Origin: Spisula solida
Taxonomy: Eukaryota > Mollusca > Bivalvia > Venerida > Mactridae
NCBI GenBank assembly: GCA_947247005.1
Contig: OX365955.1
Location: forward strand, 3,420,001-3,484,000
Length of the DNA stretch: 64,000 bases
Direction: 5' to 3'
In this document: positions 24,136 through 36,152 of the stretch, one piece after another
Layout: each line of letters starts with the position of its first letter
How positions within the stretch are numbered: the stretch's first letter is position 1
The notes under the pieces: generated by a model
What the model saw: only the letters and a program-made list of their open reading frames with translations
Told to the model about the DNA's origin: nothing
Database searches by the model: none
Program-made: the position numbers and the translations under genes

Positions 24136-25195
24136 AATATGAACATTCCCAACATCGGTGAACCCAACCCAGAGTCTCTGGATGCCAATCAAGCATTCTA
24201 CCATGGTCTGTGATTTTGCCAAAACTTTGATTATCTTATTATTGTGCTGGCGCCAGGTGGCGATAGCACTTCTATGTGGTTAATCGGGTGCCAAAGTGTA
24301 ATCCGTCCTCGCCCGTACTCAATACCTAGAACATTGAACACGTTAACTATACGATAGGCATGTTGATATATCCGTGGACGCATCCATGATCCCGGTCACG
24401 TGTAATACCTGTATATACATGTGATGACGATGACGTAAATGTGACTACGTTTTGCAAAATTTTATGTTCAACAGCACATGCACTGGCTATTGGGTTATTT
24501 AGTGCTTGCCAAACCTCGCATCTGCTCTATTGGATGCTTCTAAAATGGTAGATCTAGTATGACACGTCACCAGGCTCACCTAAAACAAAATTGGTCAATG
24601 ATTTTTGATTTGATGGATTCATCACTAAAATTACATGTTTTATGAAAAAAACCCAGCTTGTTAGATTTACACGTGAAGCGGTAATGACGTCATCAGGAAA
24701 ACATAAAACAAGAATGGACAATAATTTAGGGATTGATAAATTCGTTGAATAGACTCTGGCCCCGTATATCAACTTCATTAAAAGGGCACCGAAGCTATAT
24801 CAGATAGGGGATTCTATTCATGAACATACCAAACACCTTGAAAACCACACACATATTTCATGAACGTCAACTAATCATTAGATTTGACTATCATACGTTA
24901 TTGAGTATCCTTTGACGTATTTATCAACTTTAAAGCGGTTAAATTTTCACAATCTCTGAAGAACCACCAAGCGTTATCTTTGGCTGTCATTACATTTTTA
25001 AAATTTTCGACAAAAATTCAAAATCGACGAAATATCAACACAATCCTATCTTTCCGCTAACTGATTACGCGCCTTTTCAAGTATTCGATACTGCTTATTG
25101 GTCCAAGATATTAGCAATAATATTGGATACATTCGAATGAGTTCGGATCTCATCGTTAAATTAAACTTGACTTGAAGTTCTAGTACATCGTTTAT

Positions 25196-25400
25196 TATAG
25201 CACAGAGCATTTGACCTGGTCCTGACCTTTATACATGCCTATATAATTATATTACAAGGTTCTTTCGTTCAAGAAATAAATTTCTATGAACAAATCGTGC
25301 AATATCGGTTCTTTAGGTTTGTGTTGGTATTACACCTCGAGCATCTTCGTTATACTCGCCCTTATAAAAACATACGATCGGGATTATAAATATAGACAAT
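25196..25400 (-). repeat. Repeat family D, copy 3, with a perfect DR5 motif
   Basis: Inverted relative to 19055-19182: TATAGCACAGAGCATTTGAC at the left and CGATCGGGATTATAAATATA near the right. On the minus strand 25228-25212 reads AGGTCA, 5 bases, AGGTCA. A few TATA-like and inverted motifs are shared with 49374-49547. Confidence 0.6.
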
Positions 25401-25789
25401 ATCTCAGCTGTTTAAATATGCTAATTGAAGGTCGAGAGTCATGTCAAATTATCCGTACTATAATACGGTAATATTCCGCTTACAAAGAACCAGTAAAAAA
25501 TGGATTCTTTACTATTGAAAATATCTGCCTGACTTTAAAGTTCTACTTTCTCTCCCAAAACTTTTTTCCGATCACCCAGTAAATAGACTAAATCATGACA
25601 AGGAATTATGATGTCTTTCACAAATGATCAATACTTGACTACAGAATGTTAACTACACATGTCGAAATAGTATGCCAACAATCACATTTAGTAAAACAAA
25701 CCAACAGTTTACTAGAGGCTGTATTTCGTGTCTTCAAAGTTACTGAGTTTGCCACCTTTGGTCAAAAAGCATCATTATGAATATAGGTT

Positions 25790-26090
25790 ATGCTAAGGTC
25801 ACATTTGCCCTACGAGCTCCTTACGAGCTCCGTACGTGTCGATTTTGGCAAACTCGCACGGCGTTCGTACGGAGCCCGTGCGGACACCGAAGACTCGTAC
25901 GAACATCGTACGGATGTTCTTAACTCGTACGGATATCGTACTAGTGCATCTCTTTAGATCGTTTGTGGCCCTTACGAGCTGTGACCAGACGCTACGAAAA
26001 TACAAAAACCGCTTGGATTTCAAAAATTGTGAACTCGTACGAGTTGATAAATTCGTACGGATACCGTACGAGCTTTGTGACGGTAGCATT
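25790..26090. mobile_element. CGTACG-rich element, inverted second copy
   Basis: About 300 bp matching 21099-21399 in reverse orientation, with ends ATGCTAAGGTCACA and, from the right, ATGCTACCGTCACA. Many CTCGTACGAG, CCGTACGAG and ATCGTACGGAT palindromes. Frames of 90-100 codons exist in both copies, but they are dominated by the palindromic DNA (Arg-Thr, Val-Arg), and I do not regard them as genes. Confidence 0.6.
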
Positions 26091-26184
26091 ACAAATTTAT
26101 TGCCTTTTGAAAAAAAACGTTTAAAGCTTAATGAGGCTTTAAATCAGTAAAGTTGGCTTTTTAGCGGAACTTTACTGTGAATTG

Positions 26185-26523
26185 CGTATTCATCACTTTC
26201 AACACCAAATTCCGGATGTTTTCTATCGCCATGTGTGTATTAGAGAAGAGAGACCAGTTTTATCGTCTTTATGTACGACATGTGTGTATTAGAGAAGAGA
26301 GACCAGTTTTATCGTCTTTATGTACGACATGTGTGTATTAGAGAAGAGAGACCAGTTTTATCGTCTTTATGCACGACATGTGTGTATTAGAGAAGAGAGA
26401 CCAGTTTTATCGTCTTTATGTACGACATGTGTGTATTAGAGAAGAGAGACCAGTTTTATCGTCTTTATGTACGACATGTGTGTATTAGAGAAGAGAGACC
26501 AGTTTTAGCGTCTTTATGCAAAG
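26185..26523. repeat. 49-bp tandem array, 6 copies, derived from SINE family F
   Basis: Six consecutive 49-bp units start at 26230, 26279, 26328, 26377, 26426 and 26475; they are nearly identical (e.g. one T to C and one T to G). Each contains AGAGAAGAGAGACCAGTTTT. The sequence before unit 1 (CACTTTCAACACCAAATTCC, GGATGTTTTCTATCGCCATG) and the unit itself match the body of SINE family F, so the array grew from an internal SINE segment. Confidence 0.9.
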
Positions 26524-26590
26524 TTTGATGCTTTAAAGCACATAATTAGAATCAGTTTATTGTTGATTTATAGAAATATTTATCTTATAG

Positions 26591-27019
26591 GTCCCAATTC
26601 CACGAACAAACTTAAATTATTGCTTAGCTAAGACTGCTATTTTACAAACATAGTTTGTGGGTGAAACGACTCAAAAGTATACTACATGTAGTACGTATAT
26701 ATTGTTTCAGGTCAGTGAGATGCCAATTGGATAGAGCAATACATAGTAAGGCCGATCTTTACAGAAAATAATGTTTTAAAGTTATAAACATCTAAAGTAA
26801 TATATATCAAGTACGAAGCTCATTAGTGTTAATTATTGTTGGATTTCCATCAGCACTTCATACAAAACACACCTACTATGTTATTATTATTTAGCAATAG
26901 ATACAAAGTTTCTAGTATCCGTCTACATCATAGGACAATAATTGCGTAGGCAAATGATAAATTAAAAATAGCAGTCTTAGCTAAGCAATAACTTGAGCCT
27001 TTTTTCGTGGAATTGGACG
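26591..27019. mobile_element. MITE family H, about 50-bp TIRs
   Basis: The left arm GTCCCAATTCCACGAACAAA and the right arm read back as GCGTCCAATTCCACGAAAAA, both continuing to ATTGCTTAGCTAAGACTGCT and ATTTT. 429 bp, interior AT-rich, no gene. Confidence 0.75.
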
Positions 27020-30019
27020 CAGATCTTGAACAAGACATAAATAGATAGCATTACTAATAAACCTCACTAAAGGAAACAACGTCACACGACTACATACTAA
27101 CTCATTTATTTTTCTCGTCTACATGAAAACAGAAAGTTTATCATCGCGCACATTTTCCACATTTCTTCGGCGTTATTTCTGCTTAACTAACACGCAATTA
27201 GCACGGAAACATTCGGCGCGCGGTTTGCTGCAAACATATGTGCTTGTTATGCCAGTGAGTGAAATATAAAGATGGCGGAGTTTCTTTTCGTTAGATGCCC
27301 GGGAATGTTAAACCAAACCTGCAACCGATAATTACTGTTCTGCATTATTCTTTAATTAAATAAATAAACTTACAGGTGACCTGATGAGCCTCATTTTGCA
27401 ACATTTGTTTCCTTTTAGCGACACTTTGCGCATAGTTTGGTGATAACATTCCGGTACAGCTGTCCGGCTTGAATGGTATTTAGCATTACTTGCAAACAAA
27501 ATGGCGGTCACTATTGGGTGCTATAGTTCACAAACCACTAAATAAAATTGTTCTTTAGCTCAATGTAAAGTGACAATTGTCAGCCCCAGATTATATCATG
27601 TTAAAGTCTATGGTTTGTTGACAGGCCTATATCATAGAAAAGCAGTATGTTTCAGCTACAAAATAAGACCAAAAAACAGGGGGTCATGTTTAATATAAGA
27701 AATATTCTGTTCGTCAAAGGCGGTAGACTCATTTTTACAGACGCGCGAACCGATCCAATGTGGGGTTTACCCTAATCTATTTTCGCCTTGTCAAATACGC
27801 CAAAGTTTCAAAAAATTGATGATGAAACACATTCACTCATTCAACCACATGTATACAATACCTTTAAACTCAAGACGATTCTAGATCCATTTTGTCAAGG
27901 ATAAGGCATATCACCGTTTCCCGGCAAACAGAAGTTTCTGTAAGGACTATTTGGGTGTATCCGATGGTCCGCGTATGCAGTTAGTGGTTTATAACCTATA
28001 TAATTTCAAGAATTTCCTTTTTTGGAAGGCAGCACTCAACAGAAACAGTCATAAAATAAAAGAACACACAAAAGAACACACAAAAGAACACACAAAAGAC
28101 CACACGAAAGAAGCGTACAAATCATTAGGACAGACATGAATATGACACGTACAAGACAAACTCAACCATTTACTGTTTTACTGGCATTGCTACGTAACTG
28201 TCACGTTAATCTACGTATACATATTTCTCTTACGCACATTCTGAGAGCATTTGTTACTAATCGATCCTAGTTGTTGCATACATAAATTTACGTAAAATAT
28301 TGACTATTGAACGTAGGCCGGACCACAATATCACTGATAGAGCGGGAACCAGAATAAACAAGAAATATCACTGAATGTGATTTGACACAGTTACGCGAAG
28401 CAACGTGCACAACTTAGTCTGGGTTCGGTACTGATGAATCATACAAATACACTCATTTACAAACTATATGTTGACGACATGCACAATTAGGCTTGGTACT
28501 GATAAGTCACGGGACATTTCATTGTAAAATAACCAATGGGTACCACGAAATAGCGCAGACAAAAGTTTAAGTGGAAAAAACAAAGGACACTAACTCGATC
28601 CGACCAATGAGCGATGACGATATGCACAACAAAACTTGGTATGTATAACCTTTATTTCCCCCAGTAGATACCGCAGAGCATATTAAGACTACATTTTGTA
28701 TATACTTACACACATATCGCTAGCTTATAATTAGAAGGTCGTAAGTACAGATTCGATATTTTTAGAAAACAAGAACAAACTGTTAAAGTTAGAACATATT
28801 AAGTAAATGTTAATGATTAAAAAGGGCGAAGCGAGCGTACACCAAAACTTACGACATAAAGGGAGAAGAAAAATCTTAGTAAAGCGCATTTGCACAATTA
28901 TTTTCAACCTACGCAATATTTGCGAAAAACTTAGAATTACGCTAGCGTAAATGCTTTGATAAAACAGAACCACGGAGTGTAGATGCGGATTGCGCTTGCG
29001 GAACACGTAAAGGAAAAATGGACTTAACCCTCCCCCTCGTGTAACTGTACCAACATGCCCTATTTCGAAAGTACGCAGTTGTTTTGGGTATCGCATAAGA
29101 ATTCGGATTACATATCTTGGGATGTGTATCTGTTTCAAGTGGTCGTTTATCTGACCACATTAACACAGAAAAGTGAGGGGCTCTGATTGTTTGTTTACAA
29201 GTGAATCATTCGGGAGACTGAAAACCTATTAGGGATCGGTGGACCCTTTTCATCTCTATGATTTTATCTATCAAAGTTTGACAAACTATTAACAACCTGT
29301 ACCAAAACTTGTGGTAACTGTTAAACGCATCATTAGTCAAATTAGTTCTTCAAAGTTGTTTTAAATTTTGATAACAAATAATATGTCAGATTCGTGTTTG
29401 ATATGGGATTAGTAAAATTGTCGTATCAAAGGATATGTTCCACTTATATGTAAGACTTAATGACTATAACCGTCCCCTCTTTAAGACAAATTGTTAAATA
29501 CATTGAAATAAGTAGCGCTAAATATTTGAAGTAATTAGAATAGAAGAAAGTCTAGAAATAAACATGCGTCAAAATGCTATCTAACCAAGCTCTTTTCGAT
29601 AGACTCATTGTTCTTTAACGTGTCCGTTGCATAAGGTCGGTATTCTATGTACACGCGTCCGTGGTCCGCGATCGGCGTTTCATGTATACATCTGCTTACT
29701 AGCCTTTCTGTTTTTACGTTTTGATGACTTTTTTAATCAAAGCATCGTTAGTAGAATGCACGAGGAACTTTAAATTAACTGATTTCATTATAAAGTACCC
29801 TGCGCAATAAAATGAGAATTTTGGTGGTCAAACCCTAAGTGTGTTCAACACCAATGTGCGTTCCTAAAACGTCATACGCTCGTTACCGCCTCGTTTGATG
29901 AACAATTAACAATGACAGAAGCAATTCTCATTGAAGTGACGTTCGTATACTATCTTTATTTCCTGTTATATTGAAGCGCAAATAAAGCGAACAAGAACTT
30001 CTAGAAAAGGTATACATTC
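27020..30019. other. No gene recognised; repeat fragments
   Basis: Holds a degraded repeat-A fragment with AAAGAACACACA runs (28021-28110), a partial MITE B end (28717-28782) and half of a foldback element (28786-28830, AACATATTAAGTAAA, compare 57700-57798). The 135-codon minus-strand frame at 28731-29138 overlaps these repeats and shows no known motif, so it is not called. Confidence 0.4.
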
Positions 30020-31080
30020 CAGGGGCGGATCCAGGATTTGGCGTTAGGGGGGGCGTACGTTCATGTATTGACCCCCCCCCCCCGGTCATAGAAATGTGCG
30101 AGCGAAGCGAGCAAGAAAAAATGTATCTCTGAGAAGCATTCCACACAATTTCGTTCTTCATCTTATGATATTCATTGATAAAGTTAATGTGAGAGTAAGG
30201 CGAGCAAGAATATAATTAATTATTTGAGCAGCATATCCCGCATACTCATTCCCTACTTGACAAACTTAACTGATAGCGGTTGTGCGAGCGGAGCGAGCAA
30301 GAAAAAAAATGCAATTATCTATTTCAGCAGCATACACCACACATTTATCACTTGGTAATATTCACTGATTTAGTAATTGTAAGAATTGGAACAAAATCAG
30401 TGTTTATCTGAGCAGCATACCCAACAAACTCATTGATAAATCGAAAACTTTCATTGAATTTGCGTAGATCTACAGCGAGCGAAACGAGCAAGAAAAATCG
30501 TTGTTTATATAGCCAGGACTAACGATAATCGACTGGATAATATTCACTGATATATAGCTGCTGTGAATACGTCGCGAAGAAAAAATGCACTGTCTATCTG
30601 AGCAGCATACCCCGCGAACTCCAGGGCTTCACTTTTGTTCAAGTGGAAATGTGAAATACTTGGGATCCAGCGACTAGGGGGTCCAGTTGCTTTCTGCCTC
30701 GTGACGTTCTAAAAAGAACCAAGGAATTCGTCAGCTGCATTCTGAGATATATTTTTTTTAATGAAAAGGACAGGTTTATTAGAAAATCAAGCCAACTGTA
30801 TTAATCTTTTATGACTTTTCAGACATTTTTAATGTGCAAAATCTCTGTAGCCGATATTTGGCACCTTGCTACCAAACAGCCATATCTTGTTGCTTGCATC
30901 CAGCATTAAGTTCATTTTAAAATCAATAAATTGATTATTGTTTTATTGACGCGAGCGAAGCGAGCGAAAAAAATTGCATATCAATATTGTTCTTACATCC
31001 AAAATATGATAAATTACCTAGGCTCCGACGATTTTAGGGGGGGCGTACGCCGGGTCCGCCCCCCCTTGGAGCCGCCTATG
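30020..31080. mobile_element. 1061-bp DNA transposon with internal tandem repeats and 5-bp target duplication
   Basis: Ends CAGGGGCGGATCCAGG and, read from the right, CATAGGCGGCTCCAAGG, followed by long G or C runs (GGGGGGGCGTACG on both sides). It is flanked by CATTC at 30015-30019 and 31081-31085. Inside, a unit of about 95 bp repeats five or six times with the motif GCGAGCGAAGCGAGCAAGAA and CTGAGCAGCATACCC. No transposase frame. Confidence 0.75.
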
Positions 31081-31419
31081 CATTCAACAAAAGTATAACA
31101 CGTTACACGCATACATATTTTGAAATGACATTAGTTATAAACGTAATTCTACTAATCGAGAATCAAGGTAAGAGCTGTCTGAGGAATATAGCTTGCATAT
31201 AGCAAACATCTCAAAGCACTAGCATCTTCAATATATACCCACAATAATATATGGCAACATATTTGTTTAATACACACACTGGCAAAAGTATACACATCAC
31301 ATGACACATACATAAAAGCAAGTTGCAACACTATAGAATGGCACATTACAGAATACGTTCACCAAAACATCAGGTTATGTACATCACTGGAAAATAACAC
31401 AACACTAAATACAAACATA

Positions 31420-32066
31420 CGAGGGGTGATCAATATATTCGAAGACTTTCCTTCCAACTTTTTAAATATTGTTTCTAGAACAATGCAATTACCAGGAAAT
31501 ATAGAACTATCAATTATCTAGCGTTTTAATTAATTAATTAATTAATTATATTGTGATGTCACAATATTCTTGATGACGTCACTTATTGTGACCAATGTGC
31601 ACCGCGCGCCGTCGAGCGTGACGGACAATAAATAATCACAAAGCAACGGCATTTCATTAAGATTAACGCCTAATTTGGAAAATCCTTGCGATAGCTCAAA
31701 GATGACTTGATCAACATGTATGGGGATTCTTTGCACTCCATGTCAGTGATCTACACATGAGTTCGTTGTTTATGTGATTGTAGGGACTATGTCAATCTGA
31801 TGCCATGGTAAAATAAGAATAAACGGAAGAGTTAAGACAGAGTTATGGATACTCCTCCTTAATTTCTGAGAAATAAGAGGCATATTTCTAAACGGTATGT
31901 TACTGGCGAACTCTACGATCGGTATAGATTACAAAACAATAAATCATTCATTCCATTTGAAAGGAGTTCTTTAAAATTTGCGCCCTAAACTTCTTAGGTC
32001 GTGATTTCTTCTTCATCGGGATGATGCTACCGTGCAAAACCAACCGCTTTATCAGAGTTTTAAGTT
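31420..32066. mobile_element. Mariner-like element, copy 2 (left part)
   Basis: TA followed by CGAGGGGTGATCAATATATT at 31420, the same terminal repeat as the right end of 23216-24086. The body is about 85-90 percent similar by eye to 23219-23773 up to CAAAACCAACCGCTTT. Similarity stops where another element starts near 32070. A matching right terminus, read back as CGAGGGGTGAACAA with TA, occurs at 36152. Confidence 0.7.
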
Positions 32067-32240
32067 CCTCCTAAGTGCGTTTCATCAAAATTCCCAAATT
32101 CGCTCTTAAGACAAATTTGCACCTTTCTCTAGGAGTGGTCTAGAGCTGTCCTAGGAGGAAATTTTGTCTTAAGTGCATTGAATTGTGGGATAGAACACTA
32201 AGATCGCTGCTATAATGGCCGCCATTTTTTACCGCTTCAA

Positions 32241-32416
32241 ATGTTTTTTAAGTATGTTCAACTTCTAAACGAAGGTTCGAATAGTTTTGGGACGAAGTAT
32301 TACTGGGCAGTTACGAAGTTTGTCGAGTGGGAATTGTCAAAATGTACGAGGTGTAAACAATTCCGACCAAAATCCAATGAAATGTCTTCGCTGGACCGAT
32401 GGCATTTTGACCCAGG
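32241..32416 (+). CDS. Hypothetical exon inside the nested element
   Basis: An open frame starts MFFKYVQLLNEGSNSFGTKY and ends RWHFDPG, where CAG|GTAAAT could be a splice donor at 32417. It has one CxxC (CTRC) and follows a GC-richer ATGGCCGCCATTTT leader. I do not recognise the family. It may be the first exon of a transposon gene or a chance frame. No downstream exon was found. Confidence 0.25.
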
Positions 32417-33337
32417 TAAATCGTGTTTTTCTCTTTTCCTAGACATATCTACGTTGCTTACATTACTATTTCAATGTTTATCATGTTGCTTTTATCCATA
32501 AAAAAACTCTAGCTCACTCAGTAGCTGTCATTTTTTCAAGGGAGATCACTCCTACGTTGTCACAATACTGACAAGACTGACATTTTTATTGATTTGACAC
32601 AGAGTTAAAAATTAAAATAAGGCTTTTCACCTCATCCCCACGGAGAACTTACATTAGTTTTTAATTTATAGATATATAGGTGTCTTGAATAAGCTTGAAT
32701 AGAGAGATGAAGTCTACCTATCAAGACAAAGGACAACTGTAAACACACCCCACCCACTTGCATCACATTCACAGTAAAGATGTTAAACCACAGGCACTGC
32801 TGCTAGAAACTAATCTAAATTGGCACAACACAATAACATATTTATAGGCCTAAAGGATAGACCTGAACAAATATTTGAATAATTTTCTGTCCCATGTTTT
32901 GTTGAAATGCACCAATTAATTTATTTATTAATTTACACCACTCACTAAGTTGCCTTTTATTATTGCAGAACTATATCTAGAAAAGAACATAGATGGATGC
33001 ACTCCAATGTTTAAGAAAACTACTCATCTAAGAGAAAAGACATGTAGATCTCCCAGGAAGACATATAATTAAAATCAGGATAAATCTGACATATAATAAA
33101 GGTATTTAAACTTATTCTAGGAGCAATTTTTAAAAAAAATGAGCTGAGACCACTGACTGTCATAAATAATATATTAAGGGTGTTGTAAGGATCCTTATGC
33201 AAAGATAGTGAGTGACATTTCAGTTTAGAGTTTAATTATTGATCCTTGAAATAGATGTGTAGATTCATGCAATACATATTTACCCAATGTTTATATTGTA
33301 ACTGTAACAGGTTGAGAAAAATATGCAACCAGACCCG

Positions 33338-33403
33338 GGGGCTCTAACCGGGACCCTTCGCTTACAGGGCAAATGCTCTACCAACTGAGCTACCCGGAAA
33401 TAA
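33338..33403 (-). tRNA. tRNA-like sequence (Tyr-type anticodon), likely pseudogene
   Basis: On the minus strand it reads CCGGGTAGCTCAGTTGGTAG AGC (good box A and D arm), an anticodon loop CTGTAAG (GTA), and GGTTAGAGCC where a functional T arm has GGTTCGA. The acceptor pairs CCGGG with CCCGG but the first pairs fail. The broken T loop argues for a tRNA pseudogene or SINE head. Confidence 0.45.
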
Positions 33404-33984
33404 CAAAAGTAACAAAATAAACTCTAACATGCTGTATTTAGACATTTTGGTAGTTTTTATATATATGTACTTGGTATAATCTTGGTTTTAGTTTTTGTCA
33501 TATGTATAAACAATTAAGTCATATCTGACATCATTTTGCATTTATTTTCAGGTCATGGACTGCTGAATTATCTGAAACCATTTGGGAGTAATAATAATGC
33601 AGCCAGTGGAAATATTTACTGTCACAACTTATAATACATGTAATAAAATTGCTGTTACTAGTAACTAACTGTGTTTATTCCTGCTACACTGCCCAATATA
33701 TAACAGTTGTATATTTAAACCTGTGTTTAAGACAACCTGCAAGCAAATGCAACCCTGATAAAAGCAGTGGTCTCTGCAAAGACCAACAATTTTATCTTGT
33801 ACCAATCCAATGATATTTAATTAAGCTGTGAAGAAAGACCATTTTTCAAAAAGCTATTTTTTGATGTTTCAATTGATGACCTTTTCAGACAGGTTTTACT
33901 ATACCAAGAAGATCTAACAACTAGATCCTACAACTTATTTAGATTTAGGATAGAGCAGTAAACAAAAATAAAACAGAAAATGAC

Positions 33985-34370
33985 ACATAGATCTTGGTAG
34001 ATATATCTTGGTAGAACTATCTTGTAGATCTATCTTGGTAGATCTATCTTGTAGATCTATATTGGTAGATGTATCTTGTAGATGTATCTTGGTAGATCTA
34101 TCTTGTAGATGTATCTTGGTAGATCTATCTTGTAGATCTATCTTGGTAGGTCTATCTTGTAGATCTATCTTGGTAGATCTATCTTATAGATCTATCTTGG
34201 TAGATCTATAATTGGTAGATATATCTTGTAGATGTATTCTTGGTAGATCTGTCTTGGTAGGTCTATCTTGTAGATCTATCCTGGTAGATCTATTTTTGGT
34301 AGATCTATCTTGGTAGATCTATCTTGTAGATCTATCTATCTTGGTAGATCTATCTGAAAGATCTAGATCA
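33985..34370. repeat. Minisatellite of TAGATCTATCTTGG units
   Basis: About 26 copies of a 13-14 bp unit (TAGATCTATCTTG with an optional extra G), many with an AGATCT palindrome. The Ser-Ile-Leu-Val-Asp-Leu frame through it is an artefact. Confidence 0.9.
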
Positions 34371-35389
34371 ATTTGGTCACCCGGGAATATCAACATTACT
34401 AGTTAGGATTAGACCATGAATAATGGGTTGCTTGATCATTGGAACCTTTGAAGGAATCTACAGATATGATGGAGCTCGACTGTCACATGATACATTTAGC
34501 CCGAAATGCCAGGGGTACGAACCCCTCTTGAGCCGCACTTGAAACATAATGACGTCATACTATCATTCATATCGTGACGTCACTGGTAATGCGATTTTTT
34601 TTCATAAAAGTTTTTCACCATATTTTGTTGTAAGATGACATTTCGAATCGATTCATCATTGGTCTACATCCCGAACATTGATGTAGTCAAGCATACTATA
34701 GAACATGCAGACCTAGAGTTTATATTTAGGCCCAATACGCAATAGTAAACATTGGCGCGTGGATGTCTTGTATCAGGGCCGTATACAGAGACAACAAATC
34801 ACGGAGGTAATTTTTTCCAGGGTTTATTTTAGGCATAGTATTTTGGGTGATTATCTCTTCAAATGGATGCTTTTTTTCTAGAAATAATAATTAACACGTC
34901 CTTGACAAAAAATAGCGCGAACCGGAAATATACATTTATTTTGCCTCCTTTTGAAGAGTAGCACCTAAGTCAAAATTTCTCTTAGGAACGTTTTGTTGAA
35001 ACGCACCTAAGACGAATCCTAGGGCCACCCTAAGAGCAATCCTAGGATATGATCCTAGGAATGATGATGAAAAGCACCCCAGTGACATTCTTTGGCTACT
35101 CACTTGCATCGGTGCACGAGTTTATCGTGGTTAAATCTATGGTGTACGACCAGGGTCATAACTAATATAAACTGTCTGAGACACTTTATAAACTGTCTGA
35201 TACACTTATAAAAGACAGTTTTCATAGTTATGAACCTTTATTATGCGCATTAAAGTTCCATTTTTAAATTATCTGAGACAGATTTCGTCCATAGACCAAT
35301 TTTGATTGGTTTTCAATGGACCAACCGGAGAGCATTTTACAAAGACCATTTACGAGGTGTGTGTATTTCCCGGCTCTATGCGAATGGTA

Positions 35390-35660
35390 GTTATTTCAAG
35401 GCCGTAGGGATTCAATTTTTTTATTTATGGACGTATTGATAAAATGTTGGTATCAAATTGAAGATGAAGCGCTATAATTTCTATATGTATAAAAATAGAA
35501 ATTGTGTTAACGCACATTGATTTATATCTACATATTTTTGTGTTGGAAAAACACGGCCGTAGGGGTATATTTTTTATTTATTAACATATTTTGATATAGT
35601 TGGTATCAAAATAAAGATGAAGCACTCTAGTTTTTAAATATTAAAACATATTGAACATCC
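35390..35660. repeat. Tandem duplication, about 160 bp period
   Basis: GGCCGTAGGGATTCAA with TTGGTATCAAATTGAAGATG and GCGCTATAATTTCTA recurs as GGCCGTAGGGGTATA, TTGGTATCAAAATAAAGATG and GCACTCTAGTTTTTA. Diverged, non-coding. Confidence 0.5.
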
Positions 35661-36139
35661 CTCCATGAATTATGACTTGAATTGAATAATGCACACTTTT
35701 CTCGGCGTGAATTATATTTTCAATGTATTCGAATTCCACGGCCCTATCTGTTTATTGTTTTATTTTCCATTCAATTCTATATTTCTTTAGCATCTCCTTA
35801 GTTTCTAAATTTGTAAAATATTTAACATGACAACAGTATTAATGAAATGAAATTGATAAGAGAATTGCAATATTTCACGGCCACATACTGTAAACATTAT
35901 AGCAGTAACCGACATAATGATGTGAACATTATAGCTATACATTACTATGACGTTTAAAGTGGTGATAGGGGAGGTAATCCAGACAAGGGAGATCACTGCG
36001 TAAGAGTTTTGTGTTTTTAAATGTGAAATTAAGTTTTTTGCTACGCTTACGAGAAACGCTTATCTATAATATCAATATATACGTTCCAGCATAATTGGTC
36101 GCGTAAGAACGATTTCAGAGCATTTTCCTGTGTATTTGT

Positions 36140-36152
36140 TGTTCACCCCTCG
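36140..36152. mobile_element. Possible right terminus of the mariner-like copy starting at 31420
   Basis: Reads TGTTCACCCCTCG followed by TA. On the minus strand CGAGGGGTGAACAA differs by one base from the left terminus at 31420. The match is short (14 bases) and the adjacent sequence does not continue the terminal repeat, so this is tentative. Confidence 0.35.

Larger units (their letters stand above)
32070..35090. mobile_element. Possible TIR transposon nested in the mariner-like copy
   Basis: The left edge GTGCGTTTCATCAAAATTCC and the right edge, read back as GTGCGTTTCAACAAAACGTT near 35017, are imperfect inverted repeats that both continue to CTTAAGA/CTTAGG segments. Similar CCTAGGAT repeats extend to 35085. 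The interval contains an exon-like frame (32241), a tRNA-like sequence (33340-33402) and a minisatellite (33985-34370). Boundaries and superfamily are uncertain. Confidence 0.4.

Noticed and set aside
25799..26150. Paired 90-104 codon frames conserved between the two CGTACG-rich cores
   Set aside because: Their conservation is explained by copied repetitive DNA; the residues mirror the palindromic words and there is no start or splice context.
28731..29138. 135-codon minus-strand frame
   Set aside because: Overlaps MITE B and foldback fragments and shows no recognisable motif.
33338..33403. Functional tRNA-Tyr gene
   Set aside because: T-loop GGTTAGA lacks the invariant C, acceptor pairing fails, and no intron typical of tRNA-Tyr; kept only as tRNA-like.
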